This document shows, in pieces, positions 23,592 to 31,825 of a DNA stretch of 64,000 nucleotides; within the stretch, counting starts at the first letter, position 1; each line of letters starts with the position of its first letter. This DNA is from a virus: positions 1-64,000 of IMG/VR virus record IMGVR_UViG_3300034019_001953. One strand, written 5' to 3'. The notes beneath the pieces are model-generated. The model was not told the DNA's origin. It was given only the letters and a program-made list of their open reading frames with translations, and did no database searches. The position numbers and the translations under genes were made by a program.

Positions 23592-23781
23592 AAGTGTTAT
23601 TACCCACCCTTTGATAGGCTTCTAAAAGATTGATGATACTAAATTTAATCAATTTTTTTATTTCTTTATCCTTTTTTATTACAGGGTGTGACATAAGATA
23701 CCTGTCCATAATATCTGTAACAAAAAATAATCTGTCGAGAGCTTCGACAAAATGTCCATCGTTTATTTTATTCTTTTTCAT
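23491..23781 (-). CDS. Unknown protein, 96 residues
   Basis: It begins MKKNKINDGHFVEALDRLFF. Helical, ending in an Arg-rich tail (SGRREKSEDNRLDRRQKLR) that lies wholly in the overlap with the receiver-like gene. The start at 23781 overlaps the preceding gene by 14 bases. Function unknown. Confidence 0.55.
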   Translation of the reverse strand: MKKNKINDGHFVEALDRLFFVTDIMDRYLMSHPVIKKDKEIKKLIKFSIINLLEAYQRVGNNTYEKEFERPSISEVVSGRREKSEDNRLDRRQKLR

Positions 23782-24247
23782 CGGAAATTTTTGCAATTAA
23801 ATTATCATCAGATTCAATAACCATGCTAAAAATACTACCTGTACTAAAATTCAACTCTGAGTCAGTAATTTCTGAATCCCAATATAGGTCATTAGAGACG
23901 AATCCTGACTCTTCTTCTTCGGTCAAGGGTTCTTCCCACTCAATGTTGGTAATGTCAACCTCGCCATCTGTAGTTGTTTCTATTGAAAGGTCAGGAAAAT
24001 CTACATCTTGCATCTCAGTCAATTCCTTGGTTTCGAGTAATTCTATTAGTTCTGAAACAGTAAATTGTTCACAGACAAGACTAGCACCTCTCCAAGTAGT
24101 TTCTGAATCACAGGTGAATTTTTTATCAAATTTCGAACCTGTATGATAACAGACCTCTAATAAAGATTTTCGATAAAGGTCGATTGTCACCTTTACGGTC
24201 GATTCAGGGCCAAGTTTTTTTAATTCGATTACAGCATTTTCATTCAT
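23768..24247 (-). CDS. Acidic unknown protein, 159 residues
   Basis: It begins MNENAVIELKKLGPESTVKV; a beta-rich first half (TVKVTIDLYRKSLLEVCYH) and a very acidic second half. Overlaps the phosphoesterase gene by 8 bases. Function unknown. Confidence 0.6.
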   Translation of the reverse strand: MNENAVIELKKLGPESTVKVTIDLYRKSLLEVCYHTGSKFDKKFTCDSETTWRGASLVCEQFTVSELIELLETKELTEMQDVDFPDLSIETTTDGEVDITNIEWEEPLTEEEESGFVSNDLYWDSEITDSELNFSTGSIFSMVIESDDNLIAKISDEKE

Positions 24248-24914
24248 AGTCTATTTGTTTAGTTTCCGTATCAAAAATAATTTTTATTGGTTCATTTTCA
24301 TATTGATACCTCTCATTCAAAACTGAGGCGTTTAAAAATTCAACACCAAAAAAATTTTTTTGACCATACGCCCAATGGATATGACCACAAACGTGAATTT
24401 TTGGTTGTACTTCCATAACCCTATTGAATAGGTCTTTACAACCCACGAGTTCTCCTTGAGGAGTATGGTCGAGCATTCCATGTGCGGGTCCATGAGTAAT
24501 AAGAACATCAGTGTTACCAGGTATCTTCTTCCATTTTTCTGCCAACTTTTCTCCTCTTGGAAGATTGAAAGCCCAATTATAAAATTCAGGTTGCCAAGGA
24601 CTACCATAAAATTTGACACCATCGATTACTACTTCACTATCGAATAGATAATGAACACCCTTTTCTTTGTATTCAGGAGCAATATCCTGAACAACCTCAA
24701 AACCAAAATCATGATTACCTGCGATAAAGATTTTGTGAGTGTAATCTGTATTTGAGAACCAATCAAGAAAATCCTTGATTTCACCAACTTTTCCAAGATT
24801 AGAAATATCCCCAGCGTGAATTATACAGTCCCCGCTTCCGAGTATGTTATTATACGCCTTGGAGGTTAGGTATTTATGTTTACCATGAGTGTCACTTATA
24901 AAGGTCATTCTCAT
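24240..24914 (-). CDS. Calcineurin-like metallophosphoesterase
   Basis: 224 residues with the full set of metal-binding motifs: SDTHG near the start, HAGD, AGNHD, THGPAHG and GHIHWAYG. These hold two metal ions. The short cap (PWQPEFYNWAFNLPRGEKL) resembles the class of small phosphodiesterases close to MPPED-type enzymes. The substrate may be a cyclic nucleotide, a nucleotide second messenger or a phosphate ester. A role in breaking down host defence signals is an attractive guess only. It sits in a minus-strand run of short overlapping genes. Confidence 0.92.
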   Translation of the reverse strand: MRMTFISDTHGKHKYLTSKAYNNILGSGDCIIHAGDISNLGKVGEIKDFLDWFSNTDYTHKIFIAGNHDFGFEVVQDIAPEYKEKGVHYLFDSEVVIDGVKFYGSPWQPEFYNWAFNLPRGEKLAEKWKKIPGNTDVLITHGPAHGMLDHTPQGELVGCKDLFNRVMEVQPKIHVCGHIHWAYGQKNFFGVEFLNASVLNERYQYENEPIKIIFDTETKQIDYE

Positions 24915-25053
24915 ATTTCTTCATTTTGTCCCAATTCAGAAAGTCTTCACCTTTGTAATCAGGATGATTTTTTTTCATATTATCAATCCCTCGAACCCAA
25001 ACGATTGAAATTGTCAAAACGAAGATAAACATAAAAAACCAGAATGCAATCAT
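24892..25053 (-). CDS. Small membrane protein, 53 residues
   Basis: One span (MIAFWFFMFIFVLTISIVWV) then a charged tail NHPDYKGEDFLNWDKMKKY. It overlaps the phosphoesterase start by 23 bases and follows the PspC gene by 2 bases, so these are one operon. Confidence 0.6.
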   Translation of the reverse strand: MIAFWFFMFIFVLTISIVWVRGIDNMKKNHPDYKGEDFLNWDKMKKYENDLYK

Positions 25054-25055
25054 TT

Positions 25056-25244
25056 TTATAAAATTTTGTTTTGAGGGATAACAATACAGGCTAAAAGATA
25101 AAATAGTACGGTAGGGAAGGGTGCAAAAATTAAAGCCAAAAAAAGTATTCTCCAAATTGTCGGGTCACTATTTGTATACTCTGCAAGACCGCCACAAACA
25201 CCACCTATTCTTTTATCGATAGTACTTCTATATAATTTTTTCAT
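25056..25244 (-). CDS. PspC-domain membrane protein
   Basis: 62 residues. MKKLYRSTIDKRIGGVCGGL with AEY and then a hydrophobic span ending in IVIP is the complete PspC core. In bacteria PspC-domain proteins sit in the inner membrane and respond to membrane stress. Single-domain PspC proteins are common in Bacteroidota. A phage copy may help keep the membrane energised, or compete with the host protein. Confidence 0.85.
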   Translation of the reverse strand: MKKLYRSTIDKRIGGVCGGLAEYTNSDPTIWRILFLALIFAPFPTVLFYLLACIVIPQNKIL

Positions 25245-25265
25245 ATCTCTTTTCTAATAAATTTT

Positions 25266-25892
25266 TTAATCCCACCAATTTTTTATACCTGAACCATCGA
25301 ACCAATTTTCCCAATGGTCGTGTTTCATTTTTTCTTCTTCAGAAAGTTGTTTGAATGTTTCATGGAACTCATCGTAGTTTTGACCCTTGAGTATTATCCA
25401 AAGTTCTTCGAACTCATCTTTCTCGATTTCTCTGGCTCTTTCAAACACCTTACGATTATGTTCTTTTTCTTCAGGAGTTTCTTTGTCTAACATTTGATAG
25501 CCACCACTTTCAACTTCTTGAAAATCCCAATCGTGTAAAATAAGTTCTCCTAGTTCGGTTTCCGCTCTGTTTATGTAGGTTGACTCTCTCATGTCATTTA
25601 TTATTTTAATAACTCTTTGAATTTTTTCAACTTTTTTCAAACGAGTTATTTCTACCTCATGACCGTTTCTTAAAACATCAGAGGTCTTTTCTAAGGATTT
25701 TGCCAATAGAGATAGGTTGAAAGAATAATCCCAACCACGAAACTCCCACAGATTTTTTCTGAAAAACCAAATATTTTTCAGAAACACAGGAATTTTAAAT
25801 CGGACTGTTTCATATGTTTTGTACCACCAAGTCTCATGGCGTGATATAGTTTTTAATGATTCAAAAAAACTATTTTTTAACAAAATTTTCAT
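25266..25892 (-). CDS. Conserved phage protein, unknown function
   Basis: 208 residues. The pattern FFRKNLWEFRGWDYSFNLSL followed by a helix, then EITRLKKVEKIQRVIKIIND and ELGELI, is one I recall from many large-phage proteins of unknown role. Basic-aromatic N-terminus, acidic C-terminus (EEEKMKHDHWENWF). The start overlaps the preceding gene by 23 bases. Confidence 0.7.
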   Translation of the reverse strand: MKILLKNSFFESLKTISRHETWWYKTYETVRFKIPVFLKNIWFFRKNLWEFRGWDYSFNLSLLAKSLEKTSDVLRNGHEVEITRLKKVEKIQRVIKIINDMRESTYINRAETELGELILHDWDFQEVESGGYQMLDKETPEEKEHNRKVFERAREIEKDEFEELWIILKGQNYDEFHETFKQLSEEEKMKHDHWENWFDGSGIKNWWD

Positions 25893-26127
25893 CGTTCAAT
25901 CTTTTAATGTCTATACAATCGTTCTTTCCTACATCGTCAAATGATTTCCAGAGGTTTAAACTTTTACCAATTCTTGGTAGAGGATGATGTTCCCTATGTC
26001 CACAACAAGTACATTCTCTAACAATTACCCTGACAAATTCTCTACCATTAGGGTGACCAGTACATTGATGTTTTTCTTTTCTGTATTCCCAAAAATGTAT
26101 ACCGAGGAAACAAAGAGGACTTTTCAT
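25870..26127 (-). CDS. Small Cys-rich protein, possible zinc finger
   Basis: 85 residues. A KHQCTGH segment and RECTCCGHREHH give a Cys/His cluster fit for one zinc ion. It overlaps both neighbours. Function unknown. Confidence 0.6.
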   Translation of the reverse strand: MKSPLCFLGIHFWEYRKEKHQCTGHPNGREFVRVIVRECTCCGHREHHPLPRIGKSLNLWKSFDDVGKNDCIDIKRLNDENFVKK

Positions 26128-26324
26128 TTCTTTTGATATTTGAATTTTAAATATTCATCTCGAAGAGCCCAAGACAAAGTGATTAAATCTTCGTTTTTGT
26201 AAAGCCTCTCGAAGTTCAATAATAATCTTTCTGCGGCATCTTCTTGTTCCTTTGTTTGACATGAAAAATAGACTTTTCTTACCCATGCGAGTGAGTCTAA
26301 CCAATGAGAGCTTCTTTTATCCAT
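26124..26324 (-). CDS. Small unknown protein, 66 residues
   Basis: It begins MDKRSSHWLDSLAWVRKVYF; helical. The start is fixed by the host-type promoter upstream rather than by the longer open frame. First gene of the minus-strand run that ends at 23223. Confidence 0.65.
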   Translation of the reverse strand: MDKRSSHWLDSLAWVRKVYFSCQTKEQEDAAERLLLNFERLYKNEDLITLSWALRDEYLKFKYQKK

Positions 26325-26338
26325 AAAAATTATTTTTA

Positions 26339-26369
26339 CAAAGATAATAAAAAAAATAAGACCCACAAA
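26339..26369 (-). promoter_or_regulatory. Host-type promoter, minus strand
   Basis: On the minus strand: TTTG, 19-base spacer, TATCTTTG (plus-strand 26339-26346), 14 bases before the ATG at 26324. It drives the run of small genes to the left. The -33 part overlaps the terminator of the endolysin transcript. Confidence 0.8.
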
Positions 26370-26385
26370 AAAATTTGCGGGTCTT
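26358..26385 (-). terminator. Intrinsic terminator, minus strand
   Basis: GACCCGCAAA and TTTGTGGGTC pair around a short loop, followed by a T-rich stretch on the minus strand. It closes the endolysin transcript. Confidence 0.7.
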
Positions 26386-26478
26386 TTGGAAAGGATATAT
26401 GAGAACACCTTACGGTGATAACACTCATAAATATATCAAAAATTGAAAAAAATACAAGTTTTGATAGCATTGAGACCA

Positions 26479-27318
26479 TTATTTTAACAAATTATAGTAT
26501 TCTTTAAAGTGTTTCAATCTGTCTGGTAATCCGATAGTTCCACCGTTCACACACTTTGTAACAGACGTAACTGTTGCATTTGAGTCATCCACACATTTCT
26601 TTAGACAGTTTTTACTGAAAAACCACGCAGCTGACAACAGAGGATACTTCGATGAGACCAAATCAGGATTACCTGTAATATCTTCGTTTATAGCTTTCCC
26701 GAAAGCCGTGTAATTGTCTTTTCCTGTGAGCTGAATGTAACCTCTTCCTCTGAATTTGAATCCCTCACCTGTTGATTCAGGTCCATTACCCATTCTACCA
26801 CCATAAACTTTGGATGCAATCTTCTGAGGGTTACGTGCATATGACTCTGAAAGATTTCCTGGAAAATATTTTGGAAAAATGTTTTTTAGACCTTGTGCTG
26901 AGTAGTTCAAATTTTCCTGAGTAAGTCTGAATCCACCCGACTCATGACCACATTGAGCCAAGAAGTGAGCAAGTTTCAATGGGGTGTCAATACCAAAAGT
27001 TTTTGCTGTATCAGGTATTTGAGCAATTACATTATCAGGAATATGACCTTTCAATTTTTCTAATTTCAAACCACCCACGTTAGCAACAGGTTGAGCCACT
27101 TGAGCGACAGGTGCGGGTTCTGTAATAAGAACGCCTTGACCCATAATTTTTTGCCAAGTTTGTTCACCCACAATTCCGTCAGGAGTCAATCCTGATTTTG
27201 TTTGAAAGTTTTTAACTGATTCTTCGGTTCCTTTTCCGAAAACACCATCAGCACCCAAACCAAGTTTTTGTTGGAGTTTTTTTACGTCTTCTCCCTTAGA
27301 CCCCACTTTTAGTAGCAT
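26479..27318 (-). CDS. Endolysin: PG-binding plus GH19 domain
   Basis: 279 residues. Residues 1-60 are a peptidoglycan-binding type 1 domain (GSKGEDVKKLQQKLGLGADG; TPDGIVGEQTW). A Pro/Val linker follows. Residues 90-279 form a chitinase-19/lysozyme-like fold with AHFLAQCGHESGGF (catalytic Glu at 126), RFRGRGYIQLTGKDNY-type segment near 185, and CVNGG. It would cut peptidoglycan at the end of infection. No signal peptide is present, so it needs a holin. TATTTATA lies about 20 bases upstream. Confidence 0.93.
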   Translation of the reverse strand: MLLKVGSKGEDVKKLQQKLGLGADGVFGKGTEESVKNFQTKSGLTPDGIVGEQTWQKIMGQGVLITEPAPVAQVAQPVANVGGLKLEKLKGHIPDNVIAQIPDTAKTFGIDTPLKLAHFLAQCGHESGGFRLTQENLNYSAQGLKNIFPKYFPGNLSESYARNPQKIASKVYGGRMGNGPESTGEGFKFRGRGYIQLTGKDNYTAFGKAINEDITGNPDLVSSKYPLLSAAWFFSKNCLKKCVDDSNATVTSVTKCVNGGTIGLPDRLKHFKEYYNLLK

Positions 27319-27344
27319 AGTAATTTACTTTTTCTATAAATATA

Positions 27345-28784
27345 TTACTGAGACGAGTGAGATAAATTTACGTCCCCCAAAACACAATATTTTATGTTTT
27401 GAGTCACGTTTGATGTTGTCACGGAAATTGTAAAAAAGGTGACAGGTTGTATTGTTCCAAAATTATTTTTGGTTATTGAATCATAATTGGTTGGTGAGAA
27501 CCACAAAACTTGTGTTGAGGGTCTAAATCCAGTAACGTGAGACAAGATTAAATAAGAATCACCCAAATCCAAAATTCCATTCTGATTGAAATCTGCTGCT
27601 TTCCATTGTTTTGTTCCCGTCATCACTAATCCAGGCGCAGTATTATTTGGGGTATTTACATTTTGTACCTCTTGAAATGCTAAATTGAAATCTGCCGTTG
27701 TAATTCCTTGAACACTTAAATTAGGTACCAATTTATAAGTTGAGTTCTGTGCGGGAAGAGTGAAAGAATAAGAACCTGATGATGAAACTGTTTTGGTCTC
27801 CACTAATACATCAGAGCCATTTACAATTCTGTATAAAGTTACCGTCGGTAGTGTGGATAACGTCGGAATAGATATTGTTCCGCTGAGAGTATTTGTAACC
27901 GCAACCATGTTAATTGTATTGGCTGCATAATATTCTGTGAATGTAGCATCAGAGGGATTTGACCAAGTACCAAACTCCACAACATACCCACTCGTCCAAC
28001 CAGCTCCATCCGGTAAATCATTCCAACAATTTCCACCACCCCATTTTGTGACTGCATAATCCTCACCGCCAGCATCATTAGGTTCCCCACCACACCAATT
28101 TTGATAAGTCCCTGCTTGCGGATTACCGTTGTAGTTTCCTATATTGATTAAAGTACCATTTTCAGGTCCTGCATCTACTCTCCAATAACCTTCTTGAAGT
28201 CTATCGGAAAGGGCTATCCAAATGTTGTTTCCAGGTACGTTCGCACCTATGAAATTCTGTTCATCCTGTGATGTTATTGTAACCAGATAACCTGTTTGAC
28301 CTTTGAATGTTTGCGTTGCAGAAGCGTTTTTCGCTGCAGTATATGTTGAGGTACCTGAAATGGGACGATAAAAGTGTCCGTTTGTCGCGTTATAGTAATA
28401 CCCTGATGGATTTACAGTAGTTGAGACGGATATCTGTACATTACCTGTAGATGAACCTGTGTTTATCTTTAGAGAAGCCAATGCATTGTTGATATTCGAT
28501 TGGGTACCTGTAAAACTGATTCTCGTAATATTGGACCAACTGTTATACCCTGTTGCGAAGGATAATCCTGCTGTTGTTGTTATTGAAAATGTTACACCTG
28601 CGGGAGGATTTACGAGCCCTACTGAAGTAAGTAGTGTTTCAGAGGTAAAACCATTTACAATAAATCCGCTAGCATCCTGACCCGAAGTGTTGATTTGATA
28701 AGTTCTACCAACAGGAGCGGAAATAGATTGTGAAAATCCAAAACAAAAAATGAAAGAAAATAATATGGTAAAAATTATTCTCAT
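27345..28784 (-). CDS. Exported C-type lectin and dockerin-like protein
   Basis: 479 residues. Signal peptide 1-18 (FIFCFGFSQ). Residues 20-125 are Ig-like. Residues 129-271 form a C-type lectin domain: HFYRPIS, GYLVTITSQDEQNF, IWIALSD, then WCGGEPNDAGGEDYAV with the E-P-N sugar/calcium triplet, and CWNDLP. Residues 397-421 (ADFNQNGILDLGDSYLILSH) are dockerin-like calcium-loop helix. It ends at LGDVNLSHSSQ, exactly where the related 633-residue protein at 31826 has GDVDRSHSSP and goes on to a cohesin-like and sorting domain. So this copy lacks the T9SS signal. Confidence 0.8.
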   Translation of the reverse strand: MRIIFTILFSFIFCFGFSQSISAPVGRTYQINTSGQDASGFIVNGFTSETLLTSVGLVNPPAGVTFSITTTAGLSFATGYNSWSNITRISFTGTQSNINNALASLKINTGSSTGNVQISVSTTVNPSGYYYNATNGHFYRPISGTSTYTAAKNASATQTFKGQTGYLVTITSQDEQNFIGANVPGNNIWIALSDRLQEGYWRVDAGPENGTLINIGNYNGNPQAGTYQNWCGGEPNDAGGEDYAVTKWGGGNCWNDLPDGAGWTSGYVVEFGTWSNPSDATFTEYYAANTINMVAVTNTLSGTISIPTLSTLPTVTLYRIVNGSDVLVETKTVSSSGSYSFTLPAQNSTYKLVPNLSVQGITTADFNLAFQEVQNVNTPNNTAPGLVMTGTKQWKAADFNQNGILDLGDSYLILSHVTGFRPSTQVLWFSPTNYDSITKNNFGTIQPVTFFTISVTTSNVTQNIKYCVLGDVNLSHSSQ

Positions 28785-30235
28785 AGATTTACTTTACTAC
28801 CAATTAGAAAAAAGGAAAGGATTGGAAAGTCAGGATTTGTTGAAAGATTGGCTTTGTAATTTACGTTGAACTTGAACCTCCTTGAAATTTGATAATCAAA
28901 TCCACTTCCCAAAAAAGCACTAAATGTTCTATCTGTCACGGTGATTTTATCTACAGAAGAATAAACAACGGGAGTTGATATTAAATAAATTTCAGGAGAT
29001 ATTGTAAGTTTTTTATTGGGTGAAAATGGTCTCGTATAAAATGCGGTAAATGACGGACTGATAAACAAATTACTATCCGATGGTAGTTTTGCAATTGCTC
29101 CACTGACGTTAAATCCTGTAATACCCCATTTCTTTGCGTTTATTATCATACTATAACCCAAGAATGAAAATACGTTACCGTAGGAATATGCCCCCGTTAA
29201 ATTGACGTTATGAACGAATTTGAGGGTTCCTGATTGATTCATTTTTATCTTGGTGTATCTTGAGTTGATTGCAAATTGTTTGAAGTTAAACCAAACCATT
29301 CCTGTTACACCCCAAGAACTTGTTCCCATAAGAGAGGTTCTTGACATTCCGATGTTTGCAATACCAGTAAAAGATTTATCTAAATTTTGTGCTGAGGTCA
29401 AATCAGAAGAAACGATAAGAGGATTTTGGTTTCCTGATTTTCCATTACCCTTTTTTCCTCCACCACTCGAACCACCACTTTCAGAACCTTTGTCGTTTCT
29501 GACCTCTACGTTCATTAGGGTTGTTGCAACTACCTCCGAACCTTTTTCCTTATCTTTCTCACTACCTCCCGAATTAGAATTTGAAGATACGCCACCACCG
29601 CCACCATTCCCACCAGTGTTATTATTACCGCTCCCCCCACTATTATTACCGCCAGTTTGAGAACCTTGGCCACCAGTTTGAGAACCTCCCACAGGAACAG
29701 ACCCGTTGCCTTGACCGCTTGAGTTATTTGATGAACTTGTAGAACCATTCCCATTAGAATTAGTAACAGAAGTGGAATTGCTAGAATTACTACTTTCATT
29801 TTTATTTTTTTTCTTTTCTGAACTGCTGTTACTTCCTTTGGATGCTGCGTCGTTTCCACCCATAGATGAACCCTGCATCACAGAGGAATTTATTTGACCC
29901 ACAACACTACTAACAACATTACCGATAACTTGTGCTGTAATTTGATTTCTTGTAACTGTAACCGATTGAACTGAGCATGGGGTCAATTTTCTGTAATCGG
30001 CATATGCTTGATTGACCCAAGCGGCAAAGGCACCACTTGCCACATCTTGTGCGGTAAATGATGCCGAACGACCATAAAAATATACTACCGTACCCCCTTG
30101 AATTGGAATTGAAAAGTTTGTTACTTCTTTTGTGCAGGGGTCGATGAATGTATAGACAACATTTTGTGCCTCAGCTTTGAAGCTGAGAAACAAGATAAAG
30201 GAAATACTTAAAAATGTTTTTAATCTTTTCCACAT
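28781..30235 (-). CDS. Exported protein with barrel-like C-terminus
   Basis: 484 residues. Signal peptide 1-23 (FLSFKAEAQ). Residues 25-125 are a small domain (VVYTFIDPCTKEVTNFSIPI; two Cys). Residues about 125-255 are low-complexity Ser, Asn, Gly and Lys. From about 265 a series of amphipathic strands with aromatic girdles (WGVTGMVWFNFKQFAINSRY; FDYQISRRFKFNVNYKANLS) suggests an outer-membrane beta barrel. It lies between two CsgG-like genes and the lectin protein. Possibly an outer-membrane partner of a curli-like export path. Confidence 0.65.
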   Translation of the reverse strand: MWKRLKTFLSISFILFLSFKAEAQNVVYTFIDPCTKEVTNFSIPIQGGTVVYFYGRSASFTAQDVASGAFAAWVNQAYADYRKLTPCSVQSVTVTRNQITAQVIGNVVSSVVGQINSSVMQGSSMGGNDAASKGSNSSSEKKKNKNESSNSSNSTSVTNSNGNGSTSSSNNSSGQGNGSVPVGGSQTGGQGSQTGGNNSGGSGNNNTGGNGGGGGVSSNSNSGGSEKDKEKGSEVVATTLMNVEVRNDKGSESGGSSGGGKKGNGKSGNQNPLIVSSDLTSAQNLDKSFTGIANIGMSRTSLMGTSSWGVTGMVWFNFKQFAINSRYTKIKMNQSGTLKFVHNVNLTGAYSYGNVFSFLGYSMIINAKKWGITGFNVSGAIAKLPSDSNLFISPSFTAFYTRPFSPNKKLTISPEIYLISTPVVYSSVDKITVTDRTFSAFLGSGFDYQISRRFKFNVNYKANLSTNPDFPILSFFLIGSKVNL

Positions 30236-30952
30236 TTATCTCGGAAACTTACCCTTTTTGATAAGTCTTACAAGAATTCTTGAACATGCAATGTCCAAAG
30301 CCTTCTTTGTTGTTATACCAATTGTAGATTGGTTGAATTTTACTTCACTCAAATTATCATCATTGAGAAGTGTAAGTTCTCTAACAGTCTTAGCTTCACC
30401 GAGACCACTTGCCGCAACAATTTCACCTGTCTCAGCATCTGTAAATCTTACCTGAAGACCAAGTCTTGTATTGACAGTATTCTTTACCCCATCCTTTAGA
30501 TTTACAGTCTCATCTTCTGATACAGAAAAGTCATAAACCTCCACAGTCACAAAATAATGTGCAAGTCTAATCTTTCCTCTACCGTCCAACTTGTCCTGAC
30601 TAATACCTGCCTGAGACGCTTGGAACTGCTTTACCATTCTGTTTTTTATCTCCGTCTTATCCTCAGTGAATGTAAATCTGTTGAGGTCAGAGAGATACTC
30701 CAAAACAATGTTTGCAACACCGAGTCCAACCTTTTTCTCCTTTAGTTCAGGATACTGCTCATAAACCTCATCACTTATACCGATAGTAAGGATTTGAATT
30801 GGTACTTGAGGACCATCATAATCCATAAGTGAGTCGATATTGATTTTTGTTTCGAAGCTAGCCTTATACTGCTCAGTCTTCGTAGTCCCTAACGTCTGAG
30901 AATAAACCGCAGACGTTAGAAACAAAGAAGTTAGAAATAAAATTTTTTTCAT
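30236..30952 (-). CDS. CsgG-like exported protein
   Basis: 238 residues. Signal peptide to about residue 19 (LFLTSAVYSQ). The pattern VPIQILTIGISDEVYEQYPE, KVGLGVANIVLEYLSDLNRF, FTEDKTEIKNRMVKQF, then VTVEVYDFSVSE and LQVRFTDAETGEIVAASGLG matches CsgG-family proteins, the outer-membrane channel for curli subunits. Curli-related genes are known from some marine and freshwater phages. There is no lipobox Cys after the signal peptide, unlike CsgG, so it may be soluble or anchored by a partner. A second, shorter relative is at 33724. Confidence 0.75.
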   Translation of the reverse strand: MKKILFLTSLFLTSAVYSQTLGTTKTEQYKASFETKINIDSLMDYDGPQVPIQILTIGISDEVYEQYPELKEKKVGLGVANIVLEYLSDLNRFTFTEDKTEIKNRMVKQFQASQAGISQDKLDGRGKIRLAHYFVTVEVYDFSVSEDETVNLKDGVKNTVNTRLGLQVRFTDAETGEIVAASGLGEAKTVRELTLLNDDNLSEVKFNQSTIGITTKKALDIACSRILVRLIKKGKFPR

Positions 30953-30953
30953 T

Positions 30954-31493
30954 TTAATCTTGTTTAATCAAACCACATTTAAGACACTCTTCATCACCAT
31001 CTCCATCAGCGTCACCCCATACGTGCTCACACTGACGATGTTCAAAATACATGTCTATAACTCCATCACCATCCTCGTCAATACCATCCATGATACCATC
31101 ACCATCTTCATCGATTTCTACACCGACTTGAGGGGTAACTTGAGGGGTGACTTGGGGGGTAATAGATTGTTGTTGTGGAGGTGCTTGAACACTACCATCT
31201 TGGGTGTTGGAAAATGATACACCATCTTCTTCATCCATCTTTTGGACTAACATTTTGTCTTTGTCGGTATCACTGAACCAATAGTCAATGATTTTACCAT
31301 AAGACCCGATGAAAGCACCAAGTAAAAGGAGAAGTAATTCTTTCCATTCACCACTGATAGCACTTTGTTCGAAAATTGCCATGAATATGGCACCCATAAT
31401 TACGACAAATCCACCTAACACTAAGGCGGTAATCCACCATCTTCTTTTCATCATGGAGTTTAATAACTCCTTAAATCCTGTGTTTGGTTGCAT
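30954..31493 (-). CDS. Membrane protein with DxDxDG repeats
   Basis: 179 residues. Two membrane spans near 20-65 (WWITALVLGGFVVIMGAIFM; ELLLLLLGAFIGSYGKII). Then a TPQVTPQVTPQV repeat, an EDGDGIMDGIDEDGDGVID calcium-loop run as in thrombospondin type 3 repeats, and a final CEHVWGDADGDGDEECLKCG with Cys pairs. The combination suggests a metal-binding envelope protein. The N-terminal part resembles phage holin-like segments. Next gene is 1 base away. Confidence 0.65.
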   Translation of the reverse strand: MQPNTGFKELLNSMMKRRWWITALVLGGFVVIMGAIFMAIFEQSAISGEWKELLLLLLGAFIGSYGKIIDYWFSDTDKDKMLVQKMDEEDGVSFSNTQDGSVQAPPQQQSITPQVTPQVTPQVGVEIDEDGDGIMDGIDEDGDGVIDMYFEHRQCEHVWGDADGDGDEECLKCGLIKQD

Positions 31494-31496
31494 ACA

Positions 31497-31820
31497 TTAC
31501 CATTTTGGTTCCTCTTGGAAAGGTTTTGGTTTAGGAGCTGGTTCAGCAGGTTTTGCTGCAGGTTTTTCCACAACACGCTCGATAACTTTAGTAGTTCCAC
31601 CCGCAGGTGTTGCTTGTTGTTGAGAGTTGTTGATTACGATTGTTGGTTGTGCTTGGACGGGTGCATCAGGTTGTTTTTCCTCATGATTTCCACCATAAAG
31701 TAATGTTCCTAACCATACACCTCCACCTGTTACAACAGTTCCGAGGGTACCTACGATTGTTTTTTTAAGACCCGACCATGTTCCGTCGTTTTGGTCTTGT
31801 ACTTGTGTTTCTTCTGACAT
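31497..31820 (-). CDS. Proline-rich membrane protein
   Basis: 107 residues. A Gly-rich span (TIVGTLGTVVTGGGVWLGTL) near residue 20, then a Gln/Pro/Ala tail (KPAAKPAEPAPKPKPFQEEP) like TonB or periplasm-spanning linkers. It lies directly before the calcium-repeat protein and may form an envelope complex with it. Confidence 0.6.
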   Translation of the reverse strand: MSEETQVQDQNDGTWSGLKKTIVGTLGTVVTGGGVWLGTLLYGGNHEEKQPDAPVQAQPTIVINNSQQQATPAGGTTKVIERVVEKPAAKPAEPAPKPKPFQEEPKW

Positions 31821-31825
31821 TTTTT

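Noticed and set aside
29250-29660. Plus-strand ORF opposite the low-complexity region at 29460-29860
   Set aside because: It is the mirror of the Gly/Ser-rich codons of the barrel-like protein; the Pro/Leu-rich translation has no start signal.
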